A stretch of 64,000 nt of DNA from JASGTU01 sp963821815 (GTDB lineage Bacteria > Chloroflexota > Anaerolineae > Caldilineales > Caldilineaceae). Below the pieces are notes generated by a model. That model was not told the DNA's origin, ran no database searches, and saw only the letters and a list, made by a program, of their open reading frames with translations. The stretch is from the NCBI GenBank assembly GCA_963821815.1, contig CAWGFG010000006.1:372001-436000 (forward strand), given 5' to 3'. Both the position numbers and the translations under genes were made by a program. Each line of letters starts with the position of its first letter. Position 1 is the stretch's first letter. Shown here piece after piece: positions 51,915 to 59,760 of this stretch.

Positions 51915-52898
51915 ATGAAGAAGCCCATCAAAGTAGCTATCACAGGGGCAGCTGGGAATATCGGGTATGCGATAGCCTTTCGCATAGCAAATGGTGATCT
52001 GTTCGGGTCGGAACAACCGGTGAAGTTGCACATGTTGGAAATCACACCGGCAATGGGGGCGCTAGAGGGTGTCGCCATGGAGTTGAGCGACTGTGCGTTT
52101 CCCCTTTTACATGACATTGAGATTACCGACCAAGCGGAGTTGGCGTTTGACGATGTCAACTGGGCTCTCTTGATCGGCGCTCGACCGCGTTCACAGGGTA
52201 TGGAGCGAAGTGATCTGTTAGAGGCCAACGGTGTTATTTTCAAGCCGCAAGGCCAGGCGATCAATGCCAAGGCTGCAGATGATGTGCGCATAGTCGTGGT
52301 GGGCAACCCAGCCAACACGAACGCACTGATCGCTATGAGCAACGCGCCTGATGTACCCAAGAACCATTTTAGCGCTATGACGCGACTCGACCACAACCGC
52401 GCCTTGACCCAACTTGCCAACAAGGCAGAGGTGCCAGTTACTGAAGTCAAGCGCGTGACGATTTGGGGCAATCACAGTACAACACAATATCCGGATGCGT
52501 ACCATGCGCTCATCGAGGGTGCACCTGCTCCGGCTCGCATCGACGACGACGTCTGGATTCGCGAGTCGTTCATTCCCACGGTGCAGAAGCGCGGCGCGGC
52601 TGTCATCGAAGCACGCGGGCAGAGCAGCGCGGGTAGTGCAGCCAATGCGCTTATCAATCATGTGCAGAGTTGGTATCATGGTACGCCGGAAGGCGATTGG
52701 GTGAGCATGGCGGTGCCCAGTACTGGCGTGTACGGCTCGCCCGAAGGTGTACTGTTCAGCTATCCGGTAACCATTGAGAATGGTGAATGGTCGGTAGTAC
52801 AGGGGCTGGAGTTAAGTCAGTTTGATAACGAAATGATTGAGGCGACAGGGAACGAGCTATTGCTGGAACGGAAAGCAGTTGCGTCAATGCTGTCGTAA
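51915..52898 (+). CDS. mdh: Malate dehydrogenase
   Basis: A 327-residue NAD-dependent malate dehydrogenase of the tricarboxylic acid cycle. The NAD motif is TGAAGNIG (about 10-17); substrate-binding Arg residues are in GARPRSQGMERSDLL; catalytic residues are in MTRLDHNRA (Asp, Arg) and WGNHSTTQYPD (His). Length and sequence match the cytosolic/proteobacterial-type MDH of about 327 residues, not the LDH-like group. AAGGAGA lies about 8 bases before ATG 51915. Confidence 0.95.
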   Translation: MKKPIKVAITGAAGNIGYAIAFRIANGDLFGSEQPVKLHMLEITPAMGALEGVAMELSDCAFPLLHDIEITDQAELAFDDVNWALLIGARPRSQGMERSDLLEANGVIFKPQGQAINAKAADDVRIVVVGNPANTNALIAMSNAPDVPKNHFSAMTRLDHNRALTQLANKAEVPVTEVKRVTIWGNHSTTQYPDAYHALIEGAPAPARIDDDVWIRESFIPTVQKRGAAVIEARGQSSAGSAANALINHVQSWYHGTPEGDWVSMAVPSTGVYGSPEGVLFSYPVTIENGEWSVVQGLELSQFDNEMIEATGNELLLERKAVASMLS

Positions 52899-52924
52899 TG
52901 CGCATAGTCATTTGCGGATGGTTC

Positions 52925-52950
52925 GGGTGGTTGCGAACTAGCAACCGCCC
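52925..52950 (+). terminator. Hairpin terminator of mdh, no T-run
   Basis: GGGTGGTTGC (52925-52934) pairs with GCAACCGCCC (52941-52950) with one G-T pair and a 6-base loop, 27 bases after the mdh stop. No T-run follows. Confidence 0.5.
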
Positions 52951-53093
52951 AATGCAGCACTGTGACAATAGTCGCTTGCGGGTGAAGCTCCATATCTATG
53001 TGAATGCGTCGTAAGAGAAGTCAATCACGTTCGGTTTGAGAGAAATAACGAATCGGCTGAAATCTAGTCTTATGGTAAAGCAGCTATATGACA

Positions 53094-53126
53094 CAGGACC
53101 TGCGCCGCGACGAGGAGCAGGTCCTG
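53094..53126. terminator. Hairpin between convergent mdh and ppk, no T-run
   Basis: CAGGACCTGC (53094-53103) pairs perfectly with GCAGGTCCTG (53117-53126) around a 13-base loop. It lies in the 363-base gap between two convergent genes, 135 bases beyond the ppk stop. The rest of the gap, apart from the hairpin at 52925, shows nothing. Confidence 0.45.
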
Positions 53127-53261
53127 CGTTGTATTGAAATGATGCGATTCACTTACCTTACATAGTGCAGAGTCTAGTCCAATTTGAAAATGGACGAGGT
53201 GGAGTAGCCGTCTATTTGTCGACCCTGCAATCTGTTAACACCAATTCCATGTGTTGCGTAC

Positions 53262-55505
53262 CTATGCGGAGACGGTCTTTGCGTATCGCATGAGGACAGC
53301 TTGGGAACCGATCGCTGCATCCGAATTGGGGTCAGTACCAGGTTTCGGAAAGCGACGTCGATAGCGACCGTCCGGCATCATTTCCCACGCTTGGCGCTGA
53401 TCGTTGAGCGCTACGTCCAACAGATAGTAGATTTCCTTTTGCAGTATCGGCTCTTCAATTGGAACAATGGCTTCTACCCGGTTGGTTAGATTGCGTCTCA
53501 TCCAGTCTGCGCTACCCATGAAATACCGGGGCTCACCGTCATTCTCAAAGTACCAAACGCGAGGATGCTCTAGAAAACGTCCTAGAATGCTGAGTACGTT
53601 GATATTCTCGCTGATACCGGGCAAACCCGGTCGGATGCGACAGATGCCTCGCACGATAAGGTCTATCTTTACGCCTGCCTGGCTCGCTTCGTAAAGTTTG
53701 TGAGTTAAGACGGGGTCTTCCATGCCGTTCATCTTGCCGATGATGCGTGCAGGTTTGCCTTGCATTGCGTTTTCGATTTCCGTTTCGATCAATTCAACAA
53801 AACGCTCGCGCATATTCACCGGCGCTACCAAAAGCTTCCGGAACTCAATCTGCCGGCTATATCCAGTCAGGTAGTTGAACACATCCATTAGGTCTGCGCC
53901 GATATCAGGCCGGCAGCTGAGCAGGCCCAGGTCGGTGTACATAGCAGCGGTCTTCGGATTGTAGTTGCCTGTGCCGATATGATAGTAGGTGCACAGGCCG
54001 TCTTCCTCCTCGCGAATGGCCAGCGACAGTTTACTGTGCGTCTTCAAGCCAACGAGACCATAGGCGACGTGACAACCTGCATTCTCCAGCGCACGCGCCC
54101 ACTCAATGTTGTTTTCTTCATCGAAGCGCGCCTTCACCTCCACGAGCACAGCTACCTGTTTACCTCGCTCGGCTGCTTGCATCAGCGCGGCTACGATGGG
54201 TGAATGCGCACTGGTGCGGTACAGCGTCTGCTTGATGGCGAGGACCTGAGGATCGCGTGCCGCCGCCTCGATGAACAGTTGCGTGCTGGCGCTGAAACTG
54301 TCATAGGGATGGTGAACCAGAAGGTCACCCTGGCGAATCACAGAGAAGACTTCCGCCGGACGGGATTTGCGATCCAACCCAGCGAGACGCGGCGGTGTGA
54401 TTGGCGTCCAAGGCTCAAACTTCAGGTGCGGAAGATTCACATCAGCGATGGGAAATAGGTCAGCCAGTCGCAGCGGGCCGCGAATCGGATAGACGTCTAT
54501 AGGCTCTAGTTCAAGACCAGCTTGTAGGAGCTTACGCATGGTGTCGGGCATGTTCTCATCGACTTCGAGACGCACGACCGATGCGAAACGTTGCTCGCGC
54601 AGCTCCTCGCTAATCATCTCCAGCAGGTCGTCTGCTTCTTCCTCATTGCGCGCGATGTCCGCATTGCGCGTCACTCGGAAGGCATAAGCATCGGTGATCT
54701 CCATGCCTGGAAAAAGCATGTCCAGGTTTTGCGTAATGACCTGCTCCATGGGCACAAAATGCATACTGCCGTCCAACCGCACCCAGCGCGGTCGATTCTG
54801 CGGCAGTTTCACGCGCGAGAAGAGCGTTTGATCCGTTGCAGGATCCTTCAGCAGGACGCCCAGGCTCAAGCTCAGATTGCTAATGAACGGAAACGGATGA
54901 CCCGGATCCACAGCAAGTGGCGTGAGAATGGGATAGACTTCGCGTAGAAAATACTCACGCAGATTCGACTGCTGTTCTGCGGTGAGCTCGTCGTAGTCCA
55001 ACAGTTCAAGATCGTGTTGCTTCAGCGGCGGAAGTACTTTGTCTAGCAGCGTATCGCTCTGCACTTCCACCATGGGGCGCACCGCGTCGGCGATTAGGCG
55101 TAGCTGATAGCTTGGCGTCCACCCGTCCAGTTTGAGGTTGGCGACGCCGGCTGCTTGCTGTCGCTTAAGTCCGCCGACTCGTTTACGGAAGAACTCGTCT
55201 AGGTTGCTGGCAGTGATGGCCACAAACTTCAGTCGCTCGATGAGTGGGTTGCGCTCGTCGATCGCTTCCTGCAGAACGCGCCAGTTGAAATCTAGCCAAC
55301 TCAGCTCGCGATTATATATCTCATCCGACGTGCACAGCTCCCGGAGCGACATCTTAGCAATATCGAAATCGGGTACAAAAGCGTGCTCAGGCGGCATAAC
55401 CACTTCGCGCACGTCACCATCGTTGCCGAACGTGGCGTTATTGGCCACTGTTGTTGTGACCGTTTGGGAATTTTCATTCAACTGCGTCAAATCGCGTGTA
55501 GACAT
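53262..55505 (-). CDS. ppk: Polyphosphate kinase 1
   Basis: A 747-residue PPK1 that makes polyphosphate from ATP reversibly. The N-terminal domain has YNRELSWLDFNWRVLQEA and ASNLDEFFRKRVGG; the two phospholipase D-like catalytic domains show KQTLYRTSAHSPIV, VEVKARFDEENNIEWARAL (as VKARFDEENNIEWARAL) and GLKTHSKL, which carries the autophosphorylated His, plus GTGNYNPKTA and DWMRRNLTNRVE. Length is slightly above E. coli Ppk (688), mainly from an N-terminal extension of about 45 residues. AAGGATAGG lies upstream of ATG 55505. No ppx gene adjoins it. Confidence 0.96.
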   Translation of the reverse strand: MSTRDLTQLNENSQTVTTTVANNATFGNDGDVREVVMPPEHAFVPDFDIAKMSLRELCTSDEIYNRELSWLDFNWRVLQEAIDERNPLIERLKFVAITASNLDEFFRKRVGGLKRQQAAGVANLKLDGWTPSYQLRLIADAVRPMVEVQSDTLLDKVLPPLKQHDLELLDYDELTAEQQSNLREYFLREVYPILTPLAVDPGHPFPFISNLSLSLGVLLKDPATDQTLFSRVKLPQNRPRWVRLDGSMHFVPMEQVITQNLDMLFPGMEITDAYAFRVTRNADIARNEEEADDLLEMISEELREQRFASVVRLEVDENMPDTMRKLLQAGLELEPIDVYPIRGPLRLADLFPIADVNLPHLKFEPWTPITPPRLAGLDRKSRPAEVFSVIRQGDLLVHHPYDSFSASTQLFIEAAARDPQVLAIKQTLYRTSAHSPIVAALMQAAERGKQVAVLVEVKARFDEENNIEWARALENAGCHVAYGLVGLKTHSKLSLAIREEEDGLCTYYHIGTGNYNPKTAAMYTDLGLLSCRPDIGADLMDVFNYLTGYSRQIEFRKLLVAPVNMRERFVELIETEIENAMQGKPARIIGKMNGMEDPVLTHKLYEASQAGVKIDLIVRGICRIRPGLPGISENINVLSILGRFLEHPRVWYFENDGEPRYFMGSADWMRRNLTNRVEAIVPIEEPILQKEIYYLLDVALNDQRQAWEMMPDGRYRRRFPKPGTDPNSDAAIGSQAVLMRYAKTVSA

Positions 55506-55528
55506 GGCTCAAGCCTATCCTTGCTGAG

Positions 55529-55557
55529 ATAATACTGTTCAGGCTCGTGCCAGTCAG
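55529..55557 (-). promoter_or_regulatory. Candidate sigma-70 promoter of ppk
   Basis: Minus strand: CTGACT (55557-55552), 17-base spacer, TATTAT (55534-55529). Predicted leader about 17 bases, including the AAGGA ribosome site. No Pho-box pattern was recognised. Confidence 0.5.
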
Positions 55558-55755
55558 CTCTATGGTACCAGATACAACACTCGACTGTTGCGGCTAGTTG
55601 GCTGAAAGGACAAGCTGCTGAGTGCGACTGATGGATGCGCGCTTCAACCACATGCGACTAGACCACCGTAGGGCTATTCTAGACTGCTTTGGTCTGTCTG
55701 TCGAGTCGACAATCAGCTCCGACTAGGGCAGCGAACCATAAATTTTCGTCCGCAG

Positions 55756-55775
55756 GGGCGGCATACATGCCGCCC
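55756..55775. repeat. REP-like palindrome, first of two
   Basis: GGGCGGCATACATGCCGCCC is a 9-bp inverted repeat with a two-base centre, preceded by CAG. It is 38 bases from a second, different G+C-rich palindrome of the same type. It lies in the 690-base gap 55506-56195, which otherwise has no gene I can support. Confidence 0.6.
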
Positions 55776-55813
55776 ATCGCACAAAATCTACCGGATGGTC
55801 GACTGCAAGCAGC

Positions 55814-55833
55814 GGGCGAGCCATGGCTCGCCC
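55814..55833. repeat. REP-like palindrome, second of two
   Basis: GGGCGAGCCATGGCTCGCCC is a perfect 20-base palindrome, followed by CTACA. The G-rich arms with CTAC flank look like the short palindromic repeats scattered in many Chloroflexota and cyanobacterial genomes; this likeness is from memory. Confidence 0.6.
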
Positions 55834-56171
55834 CTACATTCTCGCAGGCATGGCTGGTGTTCGAGTAGAATTCGTCGAAACAGACCCAATATAGAATACT
55901 GCTACGGTAAATCATGAAGTTCGCGATTGCCCTGCAGCTCGGACTCGTCCACTAATATTGATTAGGACTCGGCCCTGTAAGGCTGCAGCGAACATGTATG
56001 CTTCGCGAATGACGTCCGATGCACGTTGCAGCGTGGCTGCCGAACGTATTTGTAATTCGACCCCTGCGAACGGGTGCGATAGAATGGCGTAAATACCAAT
56101 GCGCCCCCAGTTAAGTGTTCATTTGTACAGAGGCGGGCAATCGCTCGTCCTAGAATAATAGGAGATCTGTT

Positions 56172-57227
56172 CTGGATATCATCAGCATCGTCCTAATGTT
56201 TTTGCCGATCATCGGCGTTTTGGTATTCGCCAACATCGCACAGCGCAAACGAGAAAACAGTGAAGATGCGGTAGGTGCAACGCTTATCGCATACCTGATA
56301 CTTATCGCTATGTACGGTTTCGGTGTCATTGCTGGAATCGTGCTGCAGATCGCCAGCGTGGTTTTATCACTTCAGCCAAGTCTGCTCAACGACATGATGA
56401 GCGGCATGGGTGATTCCTTATTCAACAGCTTAGCGCTGGTTGCGATTGGTCTCTGGCTGCCATCTTTGCTAGGGCTGATCGTACTGCTCAAGCCCGTCCG
56501 CAGGCAATTGTCGCGACTGCTCCCGATCGATCCGGAGAGCCCCATCGACGCTGTCGCGCTCTCTATTTCCATGCTTGTGTTCATCAACCTTATGGTGACA
56601 ATCGGCGTAGGCTTGGACAATCTCGCCAACCTGATGGAAGTGCAGTCGGAAGGCGGCGATGCCGTAGGATTCCTATCGTTGTGGATTCAGCAGTTGATGA
56701 TGGCACTAACAGCCGCAATCGGCGTTGGGTGGCTGACACGCAAGAAGTGGGCGCCGACCATGGAGCGTTTGGGCATTGTGCGACCGTCTTTACGCCAAGT
56801 TGGATTAGGTATTGCGGTCGGGCTGGCGATGGTGCCGGTGGTCGCGTTGCTGGAAGGTCTTAGTCAGGCGTTAGGCGTGCAAGTCGATCAAGATGTGGAG
56901 AAGTTGACCGAACAATTGCTGGGCGGGCTCATGCAGTCGCCTTGGGGCATTCTTACGTTGGGATTGGCAGCAGCCTTGGGCGAGGAGCCGCTTTTCCGCG
57001 GCGCAGCGCAACCGAGGCTTGGTCTCATTCTGACTGCACTGCTTTTCGCGCTAGTACACAGTAATTACGGCATTACCATTTCGACCTTGGTCGTGTTTTT
57101 GCTTGGCCTGGTGCTTGGTCTCATTCGCATCCGCCACAACACTTCCACATCTATGATCACACACGCCGTCTATAACATTACGCTAGGACTCATTGCTTAC
57201 TTCAGCCTGCCATTCATTCAACCATAG
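56172..57227 (+). CDS. CPBP family intramembrane metalloprotease
   Basis: A CAAX/CPBP (ABI) family membrane protease with about eight helices. Motif 1 is EEPLFRG (Glu-Glu-x3-Arg), motif 2 ALVHSNYG with a His, and motif 3 SMITHAVYN with HxxxN; these bind the metal or form the active site. The first ATG is at 56196 (343 residues), but the only ribosome site, AGGAG at 56160-56164, is 31 bases before it and 7 bases before an in-frame CTG at 56172. The CTG start adds LDIISIVL, which completes the first membrane helix, so I take 56172 (351 residues). Substrates unknown; roles include prenyl-protein processing and bacteriocin immunity. Confidence 0.82.
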   Translation: MDIISIVLMFLPIIGVLVFANIAQRKRENSEDAVGATLIAYLILIAMYGFGVIAGIVLQIASVVLSLQPSLLNDMMSGMGDSLFNSLALVAIGLWLPSLLGLIVLLKPVRRQLSRLLPIDPESPIDAVALSISMLVFINLMVTIGVGLDNLANLMEVQSEGGDAVGFLSLWIQQLMMALTAAIGVGWLTRKKWAPTMERLGIVRPSLRQVGLGIAVGLAMVPVVALLEGLSQALGVQVDQDVEKLTEQLLGGLMQSPWGILTLGLAAALGEEPLFRGAAQPRLGLILTALLFALVHSNYGITISTLVVFLLGLVLGLIRIRHNTSTSMITHAVYNITLGLIAYFSLPFIQP

Positions 57228-57265
57228 GCAGCAAGCTATAGCCAACCAGATATCGTTTTGTACTA

Positions 57266-58447
57266 TTAGGCGAGACGTTGAATTGCTTCCGCCATCTGCT
57301 CCAGCCCTTGCTCCACGATGGAACGGGGACAACCGAAGTTGAAACGTACGAATCCTTCGCCGCCTTCACCGAACGAAGCACCTTCATTTAGAACGACGTT
57401 CGCCTCGTTCATAAAGAACTTCTGCGGGCTTTCCGGCAAGTCGAGTTTGTTACAATCCATCCACATGAGAAAAGTCGCTTCCGGTATGGTGATAGCCATG
57501 CCGGGTATATTATCGCGCACATAGTTGGCGATGAAGTCTCGATTCCCGGTCAGGTAATTCATCAGTTGGGATTCCCACTCAGCGCCATATTTGTAGGCGG
57601 CTTCCGTGGCTACATAGCCCAGCACGCTGACATGAGGAACGATACCAGCGCTGGCACGCTGATACTGCTCGCGCAGGTCAGGATTCGTGATGATGGCGTA
57701 GCTGCAACCGAGCCCGGGCAGGTTGAATGTCTTGCTTGGCGCCATGAGCGTGATCGTACGGTCGGCGATCTCTGGCTCCAAGCTGGCGATGGGCACATGT
57801 TCGACGCCATCCAGCATGAGGTCGCAGTGAATCTCATCGGAGCAGATAATCACATCGTGTTCGATGCAGCTCTGACCGATTGCCATCAGCTCATCCTTCG
57901 TAAACTCTCTGCCCACTGGATTGTGCGGATTGCACAGCAGGTGCAGTTTCGTCTCCGGTGTGATGGCTGAGTCGAAAGCATCCATGTCCATTTGGTATCG
58001 TATGATCTCGAGACCGTCGATTGTCTCGCGTGTAGATGCAAGCAGTGAGTGCTGCAACTGCCGATGCTGGTTTTTCGGTGCAACCAGCATCGGGAAGTAA
58101 ACTGGGGTGCAGACCAGCACGCCGTCGCCGCGTGCGCCGATAGCGCGTGTGGCAATATTGAAGCCGGCAACCAGGCCTGGCAGAAAGACAATGTCTTCTA
58201 GGTTGATCGTCCAGTTGTACTTGGTACGCATGCGCTGGCAGATCAGCTCTCGTAGCCGCGCTGGGTCCATGCCGTATCCGAACACGCCGTGGTCTATGCG
58301 CTTGTGAAGCGCATCCAGTACCTCTGGCGGCGCCAAGAAATCAGTGTCCGCCACCCACATGGGCAGCATGTCCGGGTCGTAACGACCCCATTTTGCGCTG
58401 TCCGACCCTTGTCGTTCAACTATCTGATCGAAATCGTATCTAGGCAT
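57266..58447 (-). CDS. MalY/PatB family PLP-dependent C-S lyase/aminotransferase
   Basis: A 393-residue fold type I PLP enzyme. The Schiff-base Lys239 is in APSKTFNLPGLG; NPHNPVGR (172-180) and SDEIHCDL (203-210) are the standard cofactor blocks. PatB/MalY proteins split cystathionine or cysteine conjugates to homocysteine or thiols plus pyruvate and ammonia, and MalY also acts as a regulator in E. coli. The start ATG 58447 lacks a close ribosome site. It lies convergent to the CPBP gene and 127 bases downstream of the Mrp operon on the same strand. Confidence 0.92.
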   Translation of the reverse strand: MPRYDFDQIVERQGSDSAKWGRYDPDMLPMWVADTDFLAPPEVLDALHKRIDHGVFGYGMDPARLRELICQRMRTKYNWTINLEDIVFLPGLVAGFNIATRAIGARGDGVLVCTPVYFPMLVAPKNQHRQLQHSLLASTRETIDGLEIIRYQMDMDAFDSAITPETKLHLLCNPHNPVGREFTKDELMAIGQSCIEHDVIICSDEIHCDLMLDGVEHVPIASLEPEIADRTITLMAPSKTFNLPGLGCSYAIITNPDLREQYQRASAGIVPHVSVLGYVATEAAYKYGAEWESQLMNYLTGNRDFIANYVRDNIPGMAITIPEATFLMWMDCNKLDLPESPQKFFMNEANVVLNEGASFGEGGEGFVRFNFGCPRSIVEQGLEQMAEAIQRLA

Positions 58448-58574
58448 GTAATAATCCGTTTTTCCTAGTCACTGGCGGTCAATAACCGTAGTCTGGCGTT
58501 GCTCAATTGTGTATCAATAAAGTTGACGATGGGCGTCGCTATCAACAGAGGCGGCGTGCTAAAGTCATTGCGTT

Positions 58575-58913
58575 CTACGATTTATGGGTAGATCGAAATT
58601 CGGTGAGGTCATCGTAGTTGAGTACTTCGTCCACATGTTCATTTGTGCGGAACGACGCGCGCGCCATTGTAGTTGTGGCGATTGGCGCTGTCAGCAGGAA
58701 CAGGAAGATGATGACGACCACCATAAGGATTTCGTTGGGAAAGTTGATGCCGGCTGCCAGAAGAATGGTGATTACGCCCAACGTGCTAGCTTTGCCCGCA
58801 GCATGCATGCGAGCAAAAACATCGGGTAGCCGAACGATGCCGATGGCGCTGATGAGCGAGAAGATAACGCCGATGCTAGCTAGCGTAACGATTGCAATTT
58901 CTCGAAACGACAT
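58575..58913 (-). CDS. mnhG: Mrp Na+/H+ antiporter subunit MnhG
   Basis: A 112-residue membrane protein with three helices and the MnhG/PhaG core GIVRLPDVFARMHAAGKASTLG (cited as IVRLPDVFARMHAAGKAST). Last subunit of the antiporter complex. It starts 15 bases after mnhF and ends the operon; a cytosolic C-terminal tail of about 20 residues follows the last helix. Confidence 0.93.
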   Translation of the reverse strand: MSFREIAIVTLASIGVIFSLISAIGIVRLPDVFARMHAAGKASTLGVITILLAAGINFPNEILMVVVIIFLFLLTAPIATTTMARASFRTNEHVDEVLNYDDLTEFRSTHKS

Positions 58914-58928
58914 AGTTACCTATCCTGC

Positions 58929-59246
58929 CTAATCGCCCAACTCAAATGGACTCTCGGTCTTTTCGTTCTGCCAGCCTTCCACTTCAGCCCGTTCCAAATA
59001 GCGAGCCATCATGGTGGTTCCCAGGAAGCCCAACACGGCAGTCACAAAGGCTACAGCAAGTAGGGCCGCCGATTGGTCGATGATGGCATATAGAGCCAGA
59101 ATACCCACGGCGTGCACCGCGATGGCATCGAAGGCTACAGTGCGATTCGGTACGTTGGGGCCGATGACAAGGCGGATGAAACAGATGGCCATGGAGATGG
59201 TCATCAACATTACTAGTAGTTCGAGAATGAAATCAAATGTCGCCAT
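58929..59246 (-). CDS. mnhF: Mrp Na+/H+ antiporter subunit MnhF
   Basis: A 105-residue protein with three helices and the family segment RLVIGPNVPNRTVAFDAIAVH. MnhF has been linked to sodium or bile-salt efflux in Staphylococcus and Bacillus. It overlaps mnhE by 14 bases, so expression is tightly coupled. Confidence 0.93.
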   Translation of the reverse strand: MATFDFILELLVMLMTISMAICFIRLVIGPNVPNRTVAFDAIAVHAVGILALYAIIDQSAALLAVAFVTAVLGFLGTTMMARYLERAEVEGWQNEKTESPFELGD

Positions 59247-59760
59247 GTTGGCTCCCGCGTGTGATCCGCAGAATCATCCGCTCAAACCCCTGATGTACAG
59301 ACTCTCGATAGGCGACAGGATCGTGGACAGTCAAGTTGTGTACGAATAGGATGCTGTTACCCTCCTCATCCTGCTCAAGTTCAACACTGATGGTACCCGG
59401 TGTCAGCGTGATGGCACTGGCTAACATGGTTATCTCTAGTCCTGTGCTCAGCTTCAACGGCACACCGATGATGCCCGGATCAAGCTTCAGCCGTGGTTGA
59501 ATGACCAGCCAGGCAATTTGTATATTGCTGAGGATGATCTGCCAGACGAGGTAGATGAAGAACACAGTTCCCCAGAATATCGCCCGCAGATACGCTCTGT
59601 CGATCATGCCGAGTATCACATATGCCACGATAAAGACGAGGAACTGATCCCATGGTGCGCCGAAAAGCGTAAAGAAGTAGGGCGCAACAACGGCTGCCAG
59701 CAGGTTCAACAAGAAAAAGGTGATGAGACGTTCTGAACGCAGTGGTGTATCAGTGACCAT
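59233..59760 (-). CDS. mnhE: Mrp Na+/H+ antiporter subunit MnhE
   Basis: A 175-residue subunit with N-terminal helices (about 13-45, 55-75) and a cytoplasmic domain containing LASAITLTPGTISVELEQDE, the typical MnhE block (cited as ITLTPGTISVELEQDE), and a C-terminal LTVHDPVAYRES. It overlaps mnhD by 11 bases and mnhF by 14 bases. Confidence 0.93.
   Translation of the reverse strand: MVTDTPLRSERLITFFLLNLLAAVVAPYFFTLFGAPWDQFLVFIVAYVILGMIDRAYLRAIFWGTVFFIYLVWQIILSNIQIAWLVIQPRLKLDPGIIGVPLKLSTGLEITMLASAITLTPGTISVELEQDEEGNSILFVHNLTVHDPVAYRESVHQGFERMILRITRGSQHGDI

Noticed and set aside
55679..55915. 78-codon minus-strand open frame in the 690-base gap
   Set aside because: It runs through the two palindromes, whose symmetry keeps it open; no ribosome site or conserved residues seen.
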